Position numbers and translations under genes: made by a program | Shown here: positions 1-7,472 of the stretch, one piece after another | Position numbering within the stretch: the first letter of the stretch is position 1 | How the letters are laid out: each line of letters begins with the position of its first letter | Assembly: GCA_034667465.1 (NCBI GenBank) | Contig: JAXDJV010000018.1 | Coordinates: 1-57,262 of the forward strand | Direction: 5' to 3' | Origin: JAOBAU01 sp034667465 | Lineage (GTDB): Bacteria; Acidobacteriota; Thermoanaerobaculia; Gp7-AA8 | Length of the DNA: 57,262 nt | Notes under the pieces: model-generated | The model's input: only the letters and a program-made list of their open reading frames with translations | Told to the model about the DNA's origin: nothing | Database searches by the model: none

Positions 1-5
1 GCCCG

Positions 6-47
6 TAAAGTCAAATTTCCAGATGCGACCCCCTTTTATTGACTTTA
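6..47. repeat. Palindromic element, copy 1 (TAAAGTCAA arms)
   Basis: The 9-bp arms TAAAGTCAA (6-14) and TTGACTTTA (39-47) are perfect inverted repeats around a core containing GACCCCC. A second copy with the same arms lies at 7432-7472. The right arm, read on the minus strand, begins with TAA, and that TAA is the stop codon of the htrA gene (47-45). The left arm also starts with TAA on the plus strand and could end a gene that lies left of the window. It is probably a bidirectional terminator-like or REP/MITE-like element; its class is inferred. Confidence 0.7.
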
Positions 48-1616
48 GGGGACCTGCAGGACGCGGTAGCCGGAGATGGAGCTGCCTCCGCGCGCCGGCG
101 TCGTCACGTAGATCCGGATGAAGCTGCCGCTCTTCATCCCTTCGATGACAGTCTGGAAATCGTGGATGTTGTTGATTTTCCGGCCCTGCACTTCGCTGAT
201 GACGTCGCCTTCGCCGATGTTCGCTTCACCGGCGGCCGACACTTCCTTCACGCTCGTGACGACGACGCCACGTGCGTTGTCGGCGACGCCGTAGAGCTGG
301 CGCAGCTGCGGCGTGAGCTCCTGAATCGACATCCCGAGTTTGTTGCGCGTCGGGCTGGCCGGACTCGATTCCGTCTCGGCCTCGGCCGTTTCGCTGTCCG
401 GCCGCTGCGCGGTCTGCGCGGTGAGCGTCTTGCGATCGCCGTTGCGGATGACCGTCACCTTCACCGTCGAGCCGACCGGCAGGTACGATATGTAATCGAT
501 GAGCTGGCGATTGTTGTTGATCGGACGGCCGTCGACTTCAACGATGACGTCGCCATTCTCGATGCCGGCTTTCTCCGCCGGTTTTCCTTCTTCAACACGA
601 TTGACGATGGCGCCGCGCGCTTCCGGGAGACCGAACGCCTGCTTGGAACGCTCGTCGACTTCGCGGATCTCCATGCCGAGGTAGCCGCGCGTGACCTTGC
701 CCTGCTTCAGCATCGGGAGGAGACGTTTGGCGGTGTTGATCGGCGTCGCGAATCCGAGACCCTGCGCGCCGCCGCCGCGGATGGCGGTGTTGATGCCGAC
801 GACTTCACCGGCGATGTTGAGCAGCGGACCGCCGGAATTGCCGAAGTTGATGGCGGCGTCGGTCTGGATGAAGTTCTCGAACGAGCGCGTCTCGGTGCTG
901 ATACCGCCGAGCGAACGTCCCTTCGCGGAGATGACGCCGACGGTGAGACTGTTCTCGAACTGGAACGGATTGCCGATTGCGATCGCCCAGTCGCCCTTGC
1001 GGATGCGGTCGGAATCGCCGAGCGAGACATACGGCAGCTGCGAGCCGGCGTCGATCTTCACGAGCGCGATGTCGGTGGCCGGATCGCGGCCGATGATCTT
1101 CGCGGTCGCGGTGTGGCCGCCGTTGCCGTTCTCATCCGCGCCGTAGTGCACTTCCACTTTCGTAGCGCCTTCGACGACGTGGTTGTTCGTGAGGATGTAG
1201 CCGTCCGGCGAGATGATGAAGCCGGAGCCGCCGCTGCGCTGCGCGTGCTCGTCGTCATCATTGTCGGGAGTGCCGCGCTGCTGGCCGCGGCCGCTGCCGT
1301 TCGGGCTCGGGAAAAAGAATTCGAACGGATCGATGCCGCCGCCGTTGCCCATGCCCTGACGGCGACGGAGATCGCTCGTCTTGACGACTTCGAGCGTGGC
1401 GATCGAGACGACTGCCGGAGTGACGCGCGATGCGACGTCGGCAAATGAGGGAATCGTGACCGTCGTGACCGGCTGGCCGGACGCGGTTTGAATCGGCGCG
1501 GATTGCGCGCTCGATTTCCGCATCAAGCCGAGGTCGGCGGTGATGATCACGCCGAAAGCGACCGACGCGATGACGATCGCGAGGGTCGACAGGATGCGTT
1601 TCATGGACTGACTCAT
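45..1616 (-). CDS. degP: DegP/HtrA family periplasmic serine protease (Do-like), 523 aa
   Basis: A trypsin-like protease and chaperone for misfolded envelope proteins. An N-terminal hydrophobic segment (about residues 8-30) is a signal or anchor sequence. The catalytic triad is visible: His146 in TNNHVVEG, Asp182 in DPATDIALVKI and Ser261 in NFGNSGGPLLN. Two PDZ domains follow, giving full DegP/DegQ length. The start at 1616 is chosen because AGAAGGAG lies about 12 nt upstream; an in-frame ATG at 1604 is the alternative, and the longer reading to 1754 lacks a signal-like start. A glycine/acid-rich linker (about residues 88-128) sits just before the protease core. The stop codon is supplied by the palindromic element at 6-47. 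The family call is firm; DegP versus DegQ cannot be settled from sequence alone. Confidence 0.95.
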   Translation of the reverse strand: MSQSMKRILSTLAIVIASVAFGVIITADLGLMRKSSAQSAPIQTASGQPVTTVTIPSFADVASRVTPAVVSIATLEVVKTSDLRRRQGMGNGGGIDPFEFFFPSPNGSGRGQQRGTPDNDDDEHAQRSGGSGFIISPDGYILTNNHVVEGATKVEVHYGADENGNGGHTATAKIIGRDPATDIALVKIDAGSQLPYVSLGDSDRIRKGDWAIAIGNPFQFENSLTVGVISAKGRSLGGISTETRSFENFIQTDAAINFGNSGGPLLNIAGEVVGINTAIRGGGAQGLGFATPINTAKRLLPMLKQGKVTRGYLGMEIREVDERSKQAFGLPEARGAIVNRVEEGKPAEKAGIENGDVIVEVDGRPINNNRQLIDYISYLPVGSTVKVTVIRNGDRKTLTAQTAQRPDSETAEAETESSPASPTRNKLGMSIQELTPQLRQLYGVADNARGVVVTSVKEVSAAGEANIGEGDVISEVQGRKINNIHDFQTVIEGMKSGSFIRIYVTTPARGGSSISGYRVLQVP

Positions 1617-1820
1617 GACTGTGTGTCGCTCCTTCTGTGGACCTTGTTGTAGTTGGGGTTGTTTTCCGGCCGGCGAAAGATTCTCCTCCGCGTGCACTCG
1701 AAGTGCCAGCGGAGAAGCGCCGGTGCTGTTGTTTCTGACGAGCGTCCGCGCCAAATGTTTCGCGCGGTTTCTGTCGCAAAGTGGTTACGTCCGTCGACCG
1801 AGAATCGTTGAAGGAGCCGC

Positions 1821-1852
1821 AAAAAGCAAAAGCCCCGCAGCTTCGCGGGGCT
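1821..1852 (-). terminator. Rho-independent terminator of the GlsB/YeaQ-like gene
   Basis: The 8-bp stem AGCCCCGC/GCGGGGCT with a 6-nt loop (1831-1852) is followed on the minus strand by TTTGCTTTTT (1830-1821). It lies 24 nt past the stop of the 1877-2140 gene and about 200 nt upstream of the htrA start, so it should separate the two leftward units. Confidence 0.85.
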
Positions 1853-1876
1853 CTGCGACGATTCGCTGGAAGCGCG

Positions 1877-2140
1877 TCAGACGACGCGGCGCCGGCCAAT
1901 CACGAGGCGATAGATGAACAGCAACACCATCGCGCCGATGATCGAGCCGATCCAGCCTGCTGTCTGCGAGCCGGCCTGATCTCCGCGCGTCAATGCCTGA
2001 GCGATGAAGCCACCGACGAATGAGCCTGCGATACCGAGAAGAATCGTCACGATCCAGCCACCGGGATCACGTCCGGGCATGAGGAACTTTGCGATCGCGC
2101 CGACGATGAGACCGAACAACAGCCATCCGAGAATGTGCAT
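1877..2140 (-). CDS. GlsB/YeaQ/YmgE family small membrane protein, 87 aa
   Basis: A small inner-membrane protein of the transglycosylase-associated (GlsB/YeaQ/YmgE) family, usually stress-induced and of unproven biochemical role. Three hydrophobic segments and the family glycines are visible: LGWLLFGLIVGAIAKFLMPG, then GGWIVTILLGIAGSFVGGF, then GWIGSIIGAMVLLFIYRLVIG. The start at 2140 is preceded by GGAGG 9-10 nt upstream. A reading from 2227 adds an arginine-rich leader unlike the family. It is divergent from the phosphofructokinase gene, with 126 bp between starts, and has its own terminator. Confidence 0.9.
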   Translation of the reverse strand: MHILGWLLFGLIVGAIAKFLMPGRDPGGWIVTILLGIAGSFVGGFIAQALTRGDQAGSQTAGWIGSIIGAMVLLFIYRLVIGRRRVV

Positions 2141-2266
2141 TTTTCTTTTCCTCCACGTTGGTCGCCGCGGCAAGCGACGACGAGCTATGGATGAGCAACA
2201 GGAATGCCACTCCGGCAGAGCCCGCACACTTGTGGAATCTGTATCGATTGTGCACCCTCACCGCCC

Positions 2267-3340
2267 ATGACACGAAGCACGACCAGACGCATCGGTATTC
2301 TCACAGGCGGCGGCGACTGCCCCGGCCTCAATGCAGTCATCCGCGCAGCCGTCCGCACCGCCATCCGCGATTACGATCTCGAAGTCGTCGGCATTCAGCT
2401 CGGCTTCGAAGGATTGATGACGAAGTCGATCGTCCCGCTGACCCTCGACACGATCCGCGGCATTCTCCCGAAAGGCGGCACGCTTCTCCGCACCACGAAT
2501 CGCGGCAATCCGTTCGAGTATCCGTGCGCCGACGGTACCTGCGAGGATCGCTCGCAACTCGTCGTCGACAACATTCATGAGCTCGGCATCGACGGCATCA
2601 TCGCCATCGGCGGCGACGGAACGCTGCGCATCGCCCAGCGCCTTTGCGACCGCGGCATTCCGATGGTCGCCGTACCGAAGACGATCGACAACGATCTCGC
2701 CGCGACCGATTACACATTCGGATTCATGACCGCGGTCGGCGTCGCCACCGACGCCGTCGATCGTCTGCACACGACGGCCGAGAGTCACGAGCGCGTGATG
2801 ATTCTCGAAGTGATGGGACGTCACGCCGGCTGGATCGCGCTTTACTCCGGACTCGCCGGCGGCGCCGACATCATCCTGATTCCGGAGATCGAATACCGGC
2901 CGGAAGCGATCGTTGAGTCAATCCGTTCGCGCCAGAGCGAAGGCTCGAATTTCGACATCATCGTCGTCGCCGAAGGAGCGAAGCGCCGCGGCGGCGAAGA
3001 GAGTTTCATCGACCGCCGAGCGAATCGTCTCGGCGGGATCGCGTATCAGGTGGCGGCCGACATCGCGCAACACGTCGATCTCGAGATTCGCGTCACGGTG
3101 CTCGGTCACACGCAGCGCGGCGGTTCACCGATCGCATTCGATCGCGTGCTGGCCACGCGTTTCGGAAAAGGAGCCGCCGATCTCATCGCGCGTGGCGACT
3201 TCGGGAAGATGGTTGCGCTGCGCGGCGACTCGATCGTCGCGGTGCCGATCTCGGACGCCTGCTCCAATCCGAAAGCGGTCGATCCGGCCGGTGAGCTCGT
3301 GCGCACCGCCCGCAGCCTCGGCATCTCTTTCGGCGAATGA
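2267..3340 (+). CDS. pfkA: 6-phosphofructokinase, 357 aa
   Basis: Phosphorylates fructose 6-phosphate in glycolysis. The phosphate-donor loop GGGDCPG is at residues 14-20, GGDGT at 115-119, the catalytic loop PKTIDND at 137-143 (base Asp141) and the substrate loop MGRHAG at 183-188. Glycine within GGDGT, rather than aspartate, is typical of ATP use; the lysine in PKTIDND is shared with PPi-dependent and actinobacterial-type (group III) enzymes, so ATP is likelier but donor use is not certain. The start at 2267 begins just before the family's N-terminal strand; an upstream in-frame start at 2204 adds 21 unrelated residues. No strong Shine-Dalgarno sequence precedes 2267. Confidence 0.93.
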   Translation: MTRSTTRRIGILTGGGDCPGLNAVIRAAVRTAIRDYDLEVVGIQLGFEGLMTKSIVPLTLDTIRGILPKGGTLLRTTNRGNPFEYPCADGTCEDRSQLVVDNIHELGIDGIIAIGGDGTLRIAQRLCDRGIPMVAVPKTIDNDLAATDYTFGFMTAVGVATDAVDRLHTTAESHERVMILEVMGRHAGWIALYSGLAGGADIILIPEIEYRPEAIVESIRSRQSEGSNFDIIVVAEGAKRRGGEESFIDRRANRLGGIAYQVAADIAQHVDLEIRVTVLGHTQRGGSPIAFDRVLATRFGKGAADLIARGDFGKMVALRGDSIVAVPISDACSNPKAVDPAGELVRTARSLGISFGE

Positions 3341-3348
3341 CGTACGGC

Positions 3349-3354
3349 TACAAT
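3349..3354 (+). promoter_or_regulatory. -10-like TACAAT giving a likely leaderless start
   Basis: TACAAT ends 7 nt before the ATG at 3362, so transcription would be expected to start at or next to the start codon. No Shine-Dalgarno sequence fits in the gap. No convincing -35 is visible. Confidence 0.45.
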
Positions 3355-3361
3355 GCCGCGC

Positions 3362-4162
3362 ATGTCAGGAAATCTCATCAATTACCGAGTGGAAAAAGGG
3401 GTCGCGATCTTCGAGCTGAGCGATCCGCCGGCCAACACCTACACGTATGAGATGAACAGGGAGCTCGACTCCTGCATCCTCGAAGCGCGGATGGATGACG
3501 ACGTGCACGTCATCGTGCTGCGCGGCGCCGGCGAGAAGTTTTTCTCCGCCGGCGCGAACATCAAAATGCTTTCCGAAGTGACGCCGGCGTTCAAGTACAT
3601 GTTCTGTCTGCATGCGAACGAAACGCTGCTCCGTTTCGAGCAGACGCCGAAGCTCGTCATCGCAGCGCTGAACGGGCACGCCGTCGGCGGCGGACTGGAG
3701 ATCGCGATGGCTGCCGACATCCGCATCGCGCTTCAGGGCGCCGGCAAAATCGGTCTCCCCGAAGTGAACCTCGGCGTCCTTCCCGGTACCGGCGGCACGC
3801 AGCGTCTCTCGCGACTCGTCGGCAAAACGAAAGCGATCGAGCTGATGATCGAAGGAGGTCTCTTCGATTTCGAACAGGCCCGCGATCTCGGCATCGTGAA
3901 TTACGTCTGGCCGGCCGAGGAAGAGGGAAGGAAGTGGTGGGATCGCGTCATCGAATACGCGCAGAGCTTCTGCCCGCCGAACAAAGCGGCGAAAGCGGTC
4001 GGCCGGATCAAGCGCGCCGTGCAGAGCGGATGGGAAGTGCCGATCGAATCGGGACTGGCGCTCGAACGCGAACTGCAGCAGCAGCTTTTCCAGTCGGAGG
4101 ATGCGAAGGAAGGGCTCGACGCGTACAACAACAGGAGGAAGGCGGAGTTCACCGGGAAGTAG
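3362..4162 (+). CDS. Enoyl-CoA hydratase/isomerase family protein, 266 aa
   Basis: Crotonase-fold enzyme, most likely hydrating trans-2-enoyl-CoA in beta-oxidation or a related acyl-CoA pathway. Both glutamates used by true hydratases are present: one in GGGLEIAMAAD and one in GLPEVNLGVLPG. The oxyanion-hole segments are FFSAGANIKML and NGHAVGGG. Length is normal for the family. The start at 3362 sits 7 nt after TACAAT; an in-frame ATG at 3353 overlaps that hexamer and is less likely. It follows pfkA by 21 nt, but the apparent promoter argues for separate transcription. The acyl-CoA substrate cannot be inferred. Confidence 0.9.
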   Translation: MSGNLINYRVEKGVAIFELSDPPANTYTYEMNRELDSCILEARMDDDVHVIVLRGAGEKFFSAGANIKMLSEVTPAFKYMFCLHANETLLRFEQTPKLVIAALNGHAVGGGLEIAMAADIRIALQGAGKIGLPEVNLGVLPGTGGTQRLSRLVGKTKAIELMIEGGLFDFEQARDLGIVNYVWPAEEEGRKWWDRVIEYAQSFCPPNKAAKAVGRIKRAVQSGWEVPIESGLALERELQQQLFQSEDAKEGLDAYNNRRKAEFTGK

Positions 4163-4231
4163 GCGGCACCGCGCGTTCAACCTCATCCCATTTTCTCCGG
4201 TGATATCGTTGTCGCCGGGAGACCAGCGACC

Positions 4232-5368
4232 ATGCGTTACCGCAAACTTCACGGCACCGACCTCGATGTTTCCGAGCTCGGCTTCGGCACCTGGACCGTC
4301 AGCACCGGATGGTGGGGAACTTACACCGACGAACAGGCGCAGACGATCATCCGCAAGGCGCTCGACTACGGCATCAACTACATCGACACGGCCGACGCGT
4401 ACGGCAACGGCCGCGGCGAAACGATCCTCGCGCCGATCCTTGCCGAGCATCCCGATCTGATCGTCGGCACGAAGTTCGGCTACGACTTCTACAACAATCC
4501 CGAACGTCCGCGCGGACAGCGCGAGTTGCCGCAGGACATGTCGCCGACGTTCGTTCGCTTCGCGCTCGAACAATCGCTCAAACGTCTCGGCGTCGATCAC
4601 GTCGCCATCTATCAGCCGCACAACCCGCGCGTCGTCACGCTGATGGAAGACGAGCATTGGGAAACGCTCGAAGCGCTGAAAGCCGAGGGGAAGATTCTCT
4701 CGTACGGACCATCGCTCGGTCCGGCGATCGGCTGGCGCGACGAAGGCGTCTACGGCTGCGCGGCGCGTAAGGCGCCGGTCACGCAGATGATCTACAACAT
4801 GCTCGAACAGGATCCCGGCCGCGAGTTCATTCTCGCCGCCGAGTTCGCGCAGCGCGGCGAACGCTACGCCGGCGTCGATGAAGCGTCGCGCGGCGAAGCA
4901 AGCAAGAAGCTCTGCGTGCCGAGCGACTCATTCGATCACTCGTTCAAACCGTGGCTCACGCCGGCGCTTGCCGTCGATGGTCCGCAGTTCCTGATTCGCG
5001 TCACGCATTCGTCCGGCATGCTCGAAGGGAAGTACACGATCGACACGAAGTTCGACGAGAGCGATCACCGCTCCCATCGTCCGCGCGCGTGGCTGGTGGA
5101 AGGGATTCAGAAGGTCGATCGGCTGCAGGCGCTTTGCAACGCGCGCGGCGTGACGATCGGCCAGCTCGCGCTGCTGTGGCTCTACGCGCATCCGTCGGTG
5201 CTGTCGGCGCTGCCGAACATCTACGACGACGAACAGATGCGCGAGTTTGCGTCGGCCTCCGAACATCCGCCGCTGACCGACGCCGAGATGGAGCAGGTCG
5301 ACGAGCTTTATCGCCGCAACTACGACATCACGCCGTACGTGGAGGAGATGGCTGCTACGAGCGCGTAG
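4232..5368 (+). CDS. Aldo/keto reductase, 378 aa
   Basis: NAD(P)H-dependent oxidoreductase of the AKR superfamily with a (beta/alpha)8 barrel. The catalytic tetrad is visible: Asp52 and Tyr57 in IDTADAYGNG, Lys81 in GTKFGYDF and His130 in YQPHNPR. It is longer than the usual 320-340 aa, with extra sequence around residues 210-245. A GGGAGACC stretch about 8 nt upstream could serve as ribosome binding site. The aldehyde dehydrogenase gene follows after only 14 nt, so the two may act on the same carbonyl compounds. Substrate unknown. Confidence 0.88.
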   Translation: MRYRKLHGTDLDVSELGFGTWTVSTGWWGTYTDEQAQTIIRKALDYGINYIDTADAYGNGRGETILAPILAEHPDLIVGTKFGYDFYNNPERPRGQRELPQDMSPTFVRFALEQSLKRLGVDHVAIYQPHNPRVVTLMEDEHWETLEALKAEGKILSYGPSLGPAIGWRDEGVYGCAARKAPVTQMIYNMLEQDPGREFILAAEFAQRGERYAGVDEASRGEASKKLCVPSDSFDHSFKPWLTPALAVDGPQFLIRVTHSSGMLEGKYTIDTKFDESDHRSHRPRAWLVEGIQKVDRLQALCNARGVTIGQLALLWLYAHPSVLSALPNIYDDEQMREFASASEHPPLTDAEMEQVDELYRRNYDITPYVEEMAATSA

Positions 5369-5382
5369 TAGCATCCCGCCGC

Positions 5383-6837
5383 ATGAGCGAGTCCTTCCGC
5401 AATCAGCTGTTCATCAACGGTGAGTTCGTCGACGCGAAGAGCGGCGAGACCTTCGCCACCATCAATCCGGCCACCGAGGAGACGATCACCGGCGTGGCAT
5501 CGGCGGGAGTTGAAGATGTCGATGACGCGGTGAAGGCCGCGCGCGGACAGATGGAGCCGGGATCGGCGTGGCAGAAGATGAAGCCGCGCGACCGCGCCAA
5601 GATCATGTGGCGCATCGCCGACATGCTGATGGCGCGCGCCGACGAGATCGGCCGCATCGAAACGATCGACAACGGCAAGCCGATTTTCGAATCGCAGTTC
5701 GTCGATACGCCGGCTGCCGCGGAATGTCTCTATTACTTCGCCGGCTGGTCGGGGAAAGTCACCGGCGAAACGATTCCGGTCGCTGACAACGCCTTCACCT
5801 ACACGCTGCGCGAGCCGCTCGGCGTCGTCGGGGCGATCACGCCGTGGAACTTCCCGCTGATGCTGGCGGTCTGGAAGATCGCGCCGGCGCTGGCGTGCGG
5901 CAACACCGTCGTCATCAAACCGGCGTCGAACACGTCGCTGTCGCTGCTGAAGTTCGCCGAGTACGCGAACGAATGCGGCCTGCCGGCGGGCGTGCTGAAC
6001 GTCGTGCCGGGAAAGGGGAGCGTCGTCGGCAACGCGCTCGTCGATCATCCCGGCATCGACGCCATCGCCTTCACCGGCTCGACGGAAGTCGGCAAGGGAA
6101 TCATGGCGCGCGCCGCGAAGACGCTGAAGAAAGTGTCGCTGGAGCTCGGCGGAAAGTCGCCGAACGTCGTCTTCGCCGATTCGGATCTCGACGCTGCCGC
6201 GCGCGGCGCGCTGAACGCGATCTTCTACGGCAAGGGTGAAGTCTGCGCCGCCGGCTCGCGCCTGCTCGTCGAAGAGAGCGCGCATGAAGAGCTGATGTCG
6301 AAAGTGATCGAGCGCGCGAACAAGATGACCGCCGCCGACCCGCTGCATCCGAAGACGCGACTAGGCGCCATCGTTTCGAAAGAGCAGATGGAAAGCGTGC
6401 TGCGTCATATCGAGACGGCGAAGAGCGAAGGCTCGAAGCTCGTCGCTGGCGGCGAGCGCGCAGACATCGGCACCGGCAAGGGTTACTTCGTGAAGCCGAC
6501 GATCTTTGACGACGTCGATCCGCAGTCGACGATCGCGCGCGAGGAAGTCTTCGGTCCCGTCCTCGCTACGATCAAATTCAAGGATGCCGACGACGCCATC
6601 GCGAAAGCGAATGCGACCGTCTACGGACTCGCCGCCGCCGTCTGGACCCGCGACATCTCGAAAGCGCATCGCGTCGCGCGGGCGATGAAAGCCGGCACGG
6701 TCTGGGTGAACACGTACAACCTCTACGATCCGGCGCTGCCGTTCGGCGGTTTCAAGGAATCAGGCTTCGGTCGCGATCAGGGACGTGACGCATTGGAGAA
6801 GTACACGCAGACGAAGAGCGTCTGGGTAAATCTCTAG
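5383..6837 (+). CDS. NAD(P)+-dependent aldehyde dehydrogenase, 484 aa
   Basis: Oxidises an aldehyde to a carboxylate. All key residues are present: Asn156 in TPWNFP, Lys179 in VVIKP, the cofactor loop FTGSTEVGK, general base Glu254 in LELGGKSP, nucleophile Cys288 in GEVCAAGSR, and EEVFGPVL near the C-terminus. Length is normal for the superfamily. I chose ATG 5383, where the family's N-terminus begins; the frame is open further upstream but overlaps the reductase gene. TAGCAT ends 8 nt before the ATG, so a leaderless start is possible in addition to read-through from the reductase. The next gene starts at the base after this stop. Betaine-, succinate- or vanillin-type substrates cannot be told apart here. 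Confidence 0.92.
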   Translation: MSESFRNQLFINGEFVDAKSGETFATINPATEETITGVASAGVEDVDDAVKAARGQMEPGSAWQKMKPRDRAKIMWRIADMLMARADEIGRIETIDNGKPIFESQFVDTPAAAECLYYFAGWSGKVTGETIPVADNAFTYTLREPLGVVGAITPWNFPLMLAVWKIAPALACGNTVVIKPASNTSLSLLKFAEYANECGLPAGVLNVVPGKGSVVGNALVDHPGIDAIAFTGSTEVGKGIMARAAKTLKKVSLELGGKSPNVVFADSDLDAAARGALNAIFYGKGEVCAAGSRLLVEESAHEELMSKVIERANKMTAADPLHPKTRLGAIVSKEQMESVLRHIETAKSEGSKLVAGGERADIGTGKGYFVKPTIFDDVDPQSTIAREEVFGPVLATIKFKDADDAIAKANATVYGLAAAVWTRDISKAHRVARAMKAGTVWVNTYNLYDPALPFGGFKESGFGRDQGRDALEKYTQTKSVWVNL

Positions 6838-7434
6838 ATGTCCGGACGACCGCCAACCAGTCACGAGCGGATGACGGGAGTTCCCTGGGACGCGTCGTAC
6901 CAAAACGGCCCTGCGCCCTGGGATATCGGCAGGCCGCAGCCGGCAATCGTTCGTTTGAAATTCGCCGGAGCGGTGCTCGATGCCGGTTGCGGAACCGGCG
7001 AGAACACGCTGCACATCGCGTCGCTCGGATTGTCAGTCCTCGGCGTTGACGTCGCGGAGACCGCGCTCGCGATGGCGCGAGAAAAGGCGCGCGACCGCGG
7101 CATCGAAGCGGAGTTCGCAATCGCCGACGCGTTGCACCTCGAGCGCCTCGGTCGCAGGTTCGAGACGGTGTTCGACTGCGGCCTGTTCCACACCTTCAAC
7201 AGCGACGAGCGGTCCGGCTACGTCGCGAGCCTGGCGTCAGTCACCGAAGGAACGCTGTACATCCTGTGCTTCAGCGACGAAGGTCCTGACACCGGCCCGC
7301 ATCCCGTCAGTCAGCAGGAACTGCGAGCGGCGTTCAGTGGATGGAATGTCGCCATCGAACGGGAACGGATTCAAACGCGATTCCACGGCGACGACGGCGC
7401 CCCCGCCTGGCTCGCCACAATCAAACGGAGCTAA
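6838..7434 (+). CDS. Class I SAM-dependent methyltransferase, 198 aa
   Basis: Rossmann-fold methyltransferase. Motif I is VLDAGCGTGEN (about residues 46-56), followed by an acidic residue at the end of strand 2 (VLGVDVAE) and a motif near FDCGLFHTF. The N-terminal WDASYQNGPAPWDIGRPQP resembles thiopurine-S-methyltransferase-like or tellurite-resistance (TehB-like) relatives. ATG 6838 abuts the TAG of the aldehyde dehydrogenase with no gap, implying translational coupling; an internal ATG (residue 12) is an alternative start. The stop codon TAA is the first triplet of the palindromic element at 7432. Substrate unknown. Confidence 0.85.
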   Translation: MSGRPPTSHERMTGVPWDASYQNGPAPWDIGRPQPAIVRLKFAGAVLDAGCGTGENTLHIASLGLSVLGVDVAETALAMAREKARDRGIEAEFAIADALHLERLGRRFETVFDCGLFHTFNSDERSGYVASLASVTEGTLYILCFSDEGPDTGPHPVSQQELRAAFSGWNVAIERERIQTRFHGDDGAPAWLATIKRS

Positions 7435-7472
7435 AGTCAACTTCGGGGGTCAGACCCCCAATATTGACTTTA
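7432..7472. repeat. Palindromic element, copy 2, between convergent genes
   Basis: Arms TAAAGTCAA (7432-7440) and TTGACTTTA (7464-7472) flank an inner palindrome GGGGGTC-A-GACCCCC (7445-7459). The whole 41 bp can fold into one long hairpin on either strand. The left arm's TAA is the stop of the methyltransferase gene (plus); the right arm's TTA is the stop of the secreted protein gene (minus). The intergenic space between the two genes is therefore the element itself. Probably a bidirectional terminator or REP/MITE-like unit. Confidence 0.8.

Noticed and set aside
39..1448. 469-codon plus-strand open frame across htrA
   Set aside because: Antisense shadow of a clear DegP/HtrA gene.
1617..1820. 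About 200 bp upstream of htrA, checked for extra genes
   Set aside because: The in-frame extension of htrA and small overlapping frames lack ribosome-binding sites or family sequence; it is treated as the htrA promoter/leader region.
3365..4657. 430-codon minus-strand frame across enoyl-CoA hydratase and aldo/keto reductase genes
   Set aside because: It spans two real genes and their gap on the opposite strand and has no protein-like pattern.
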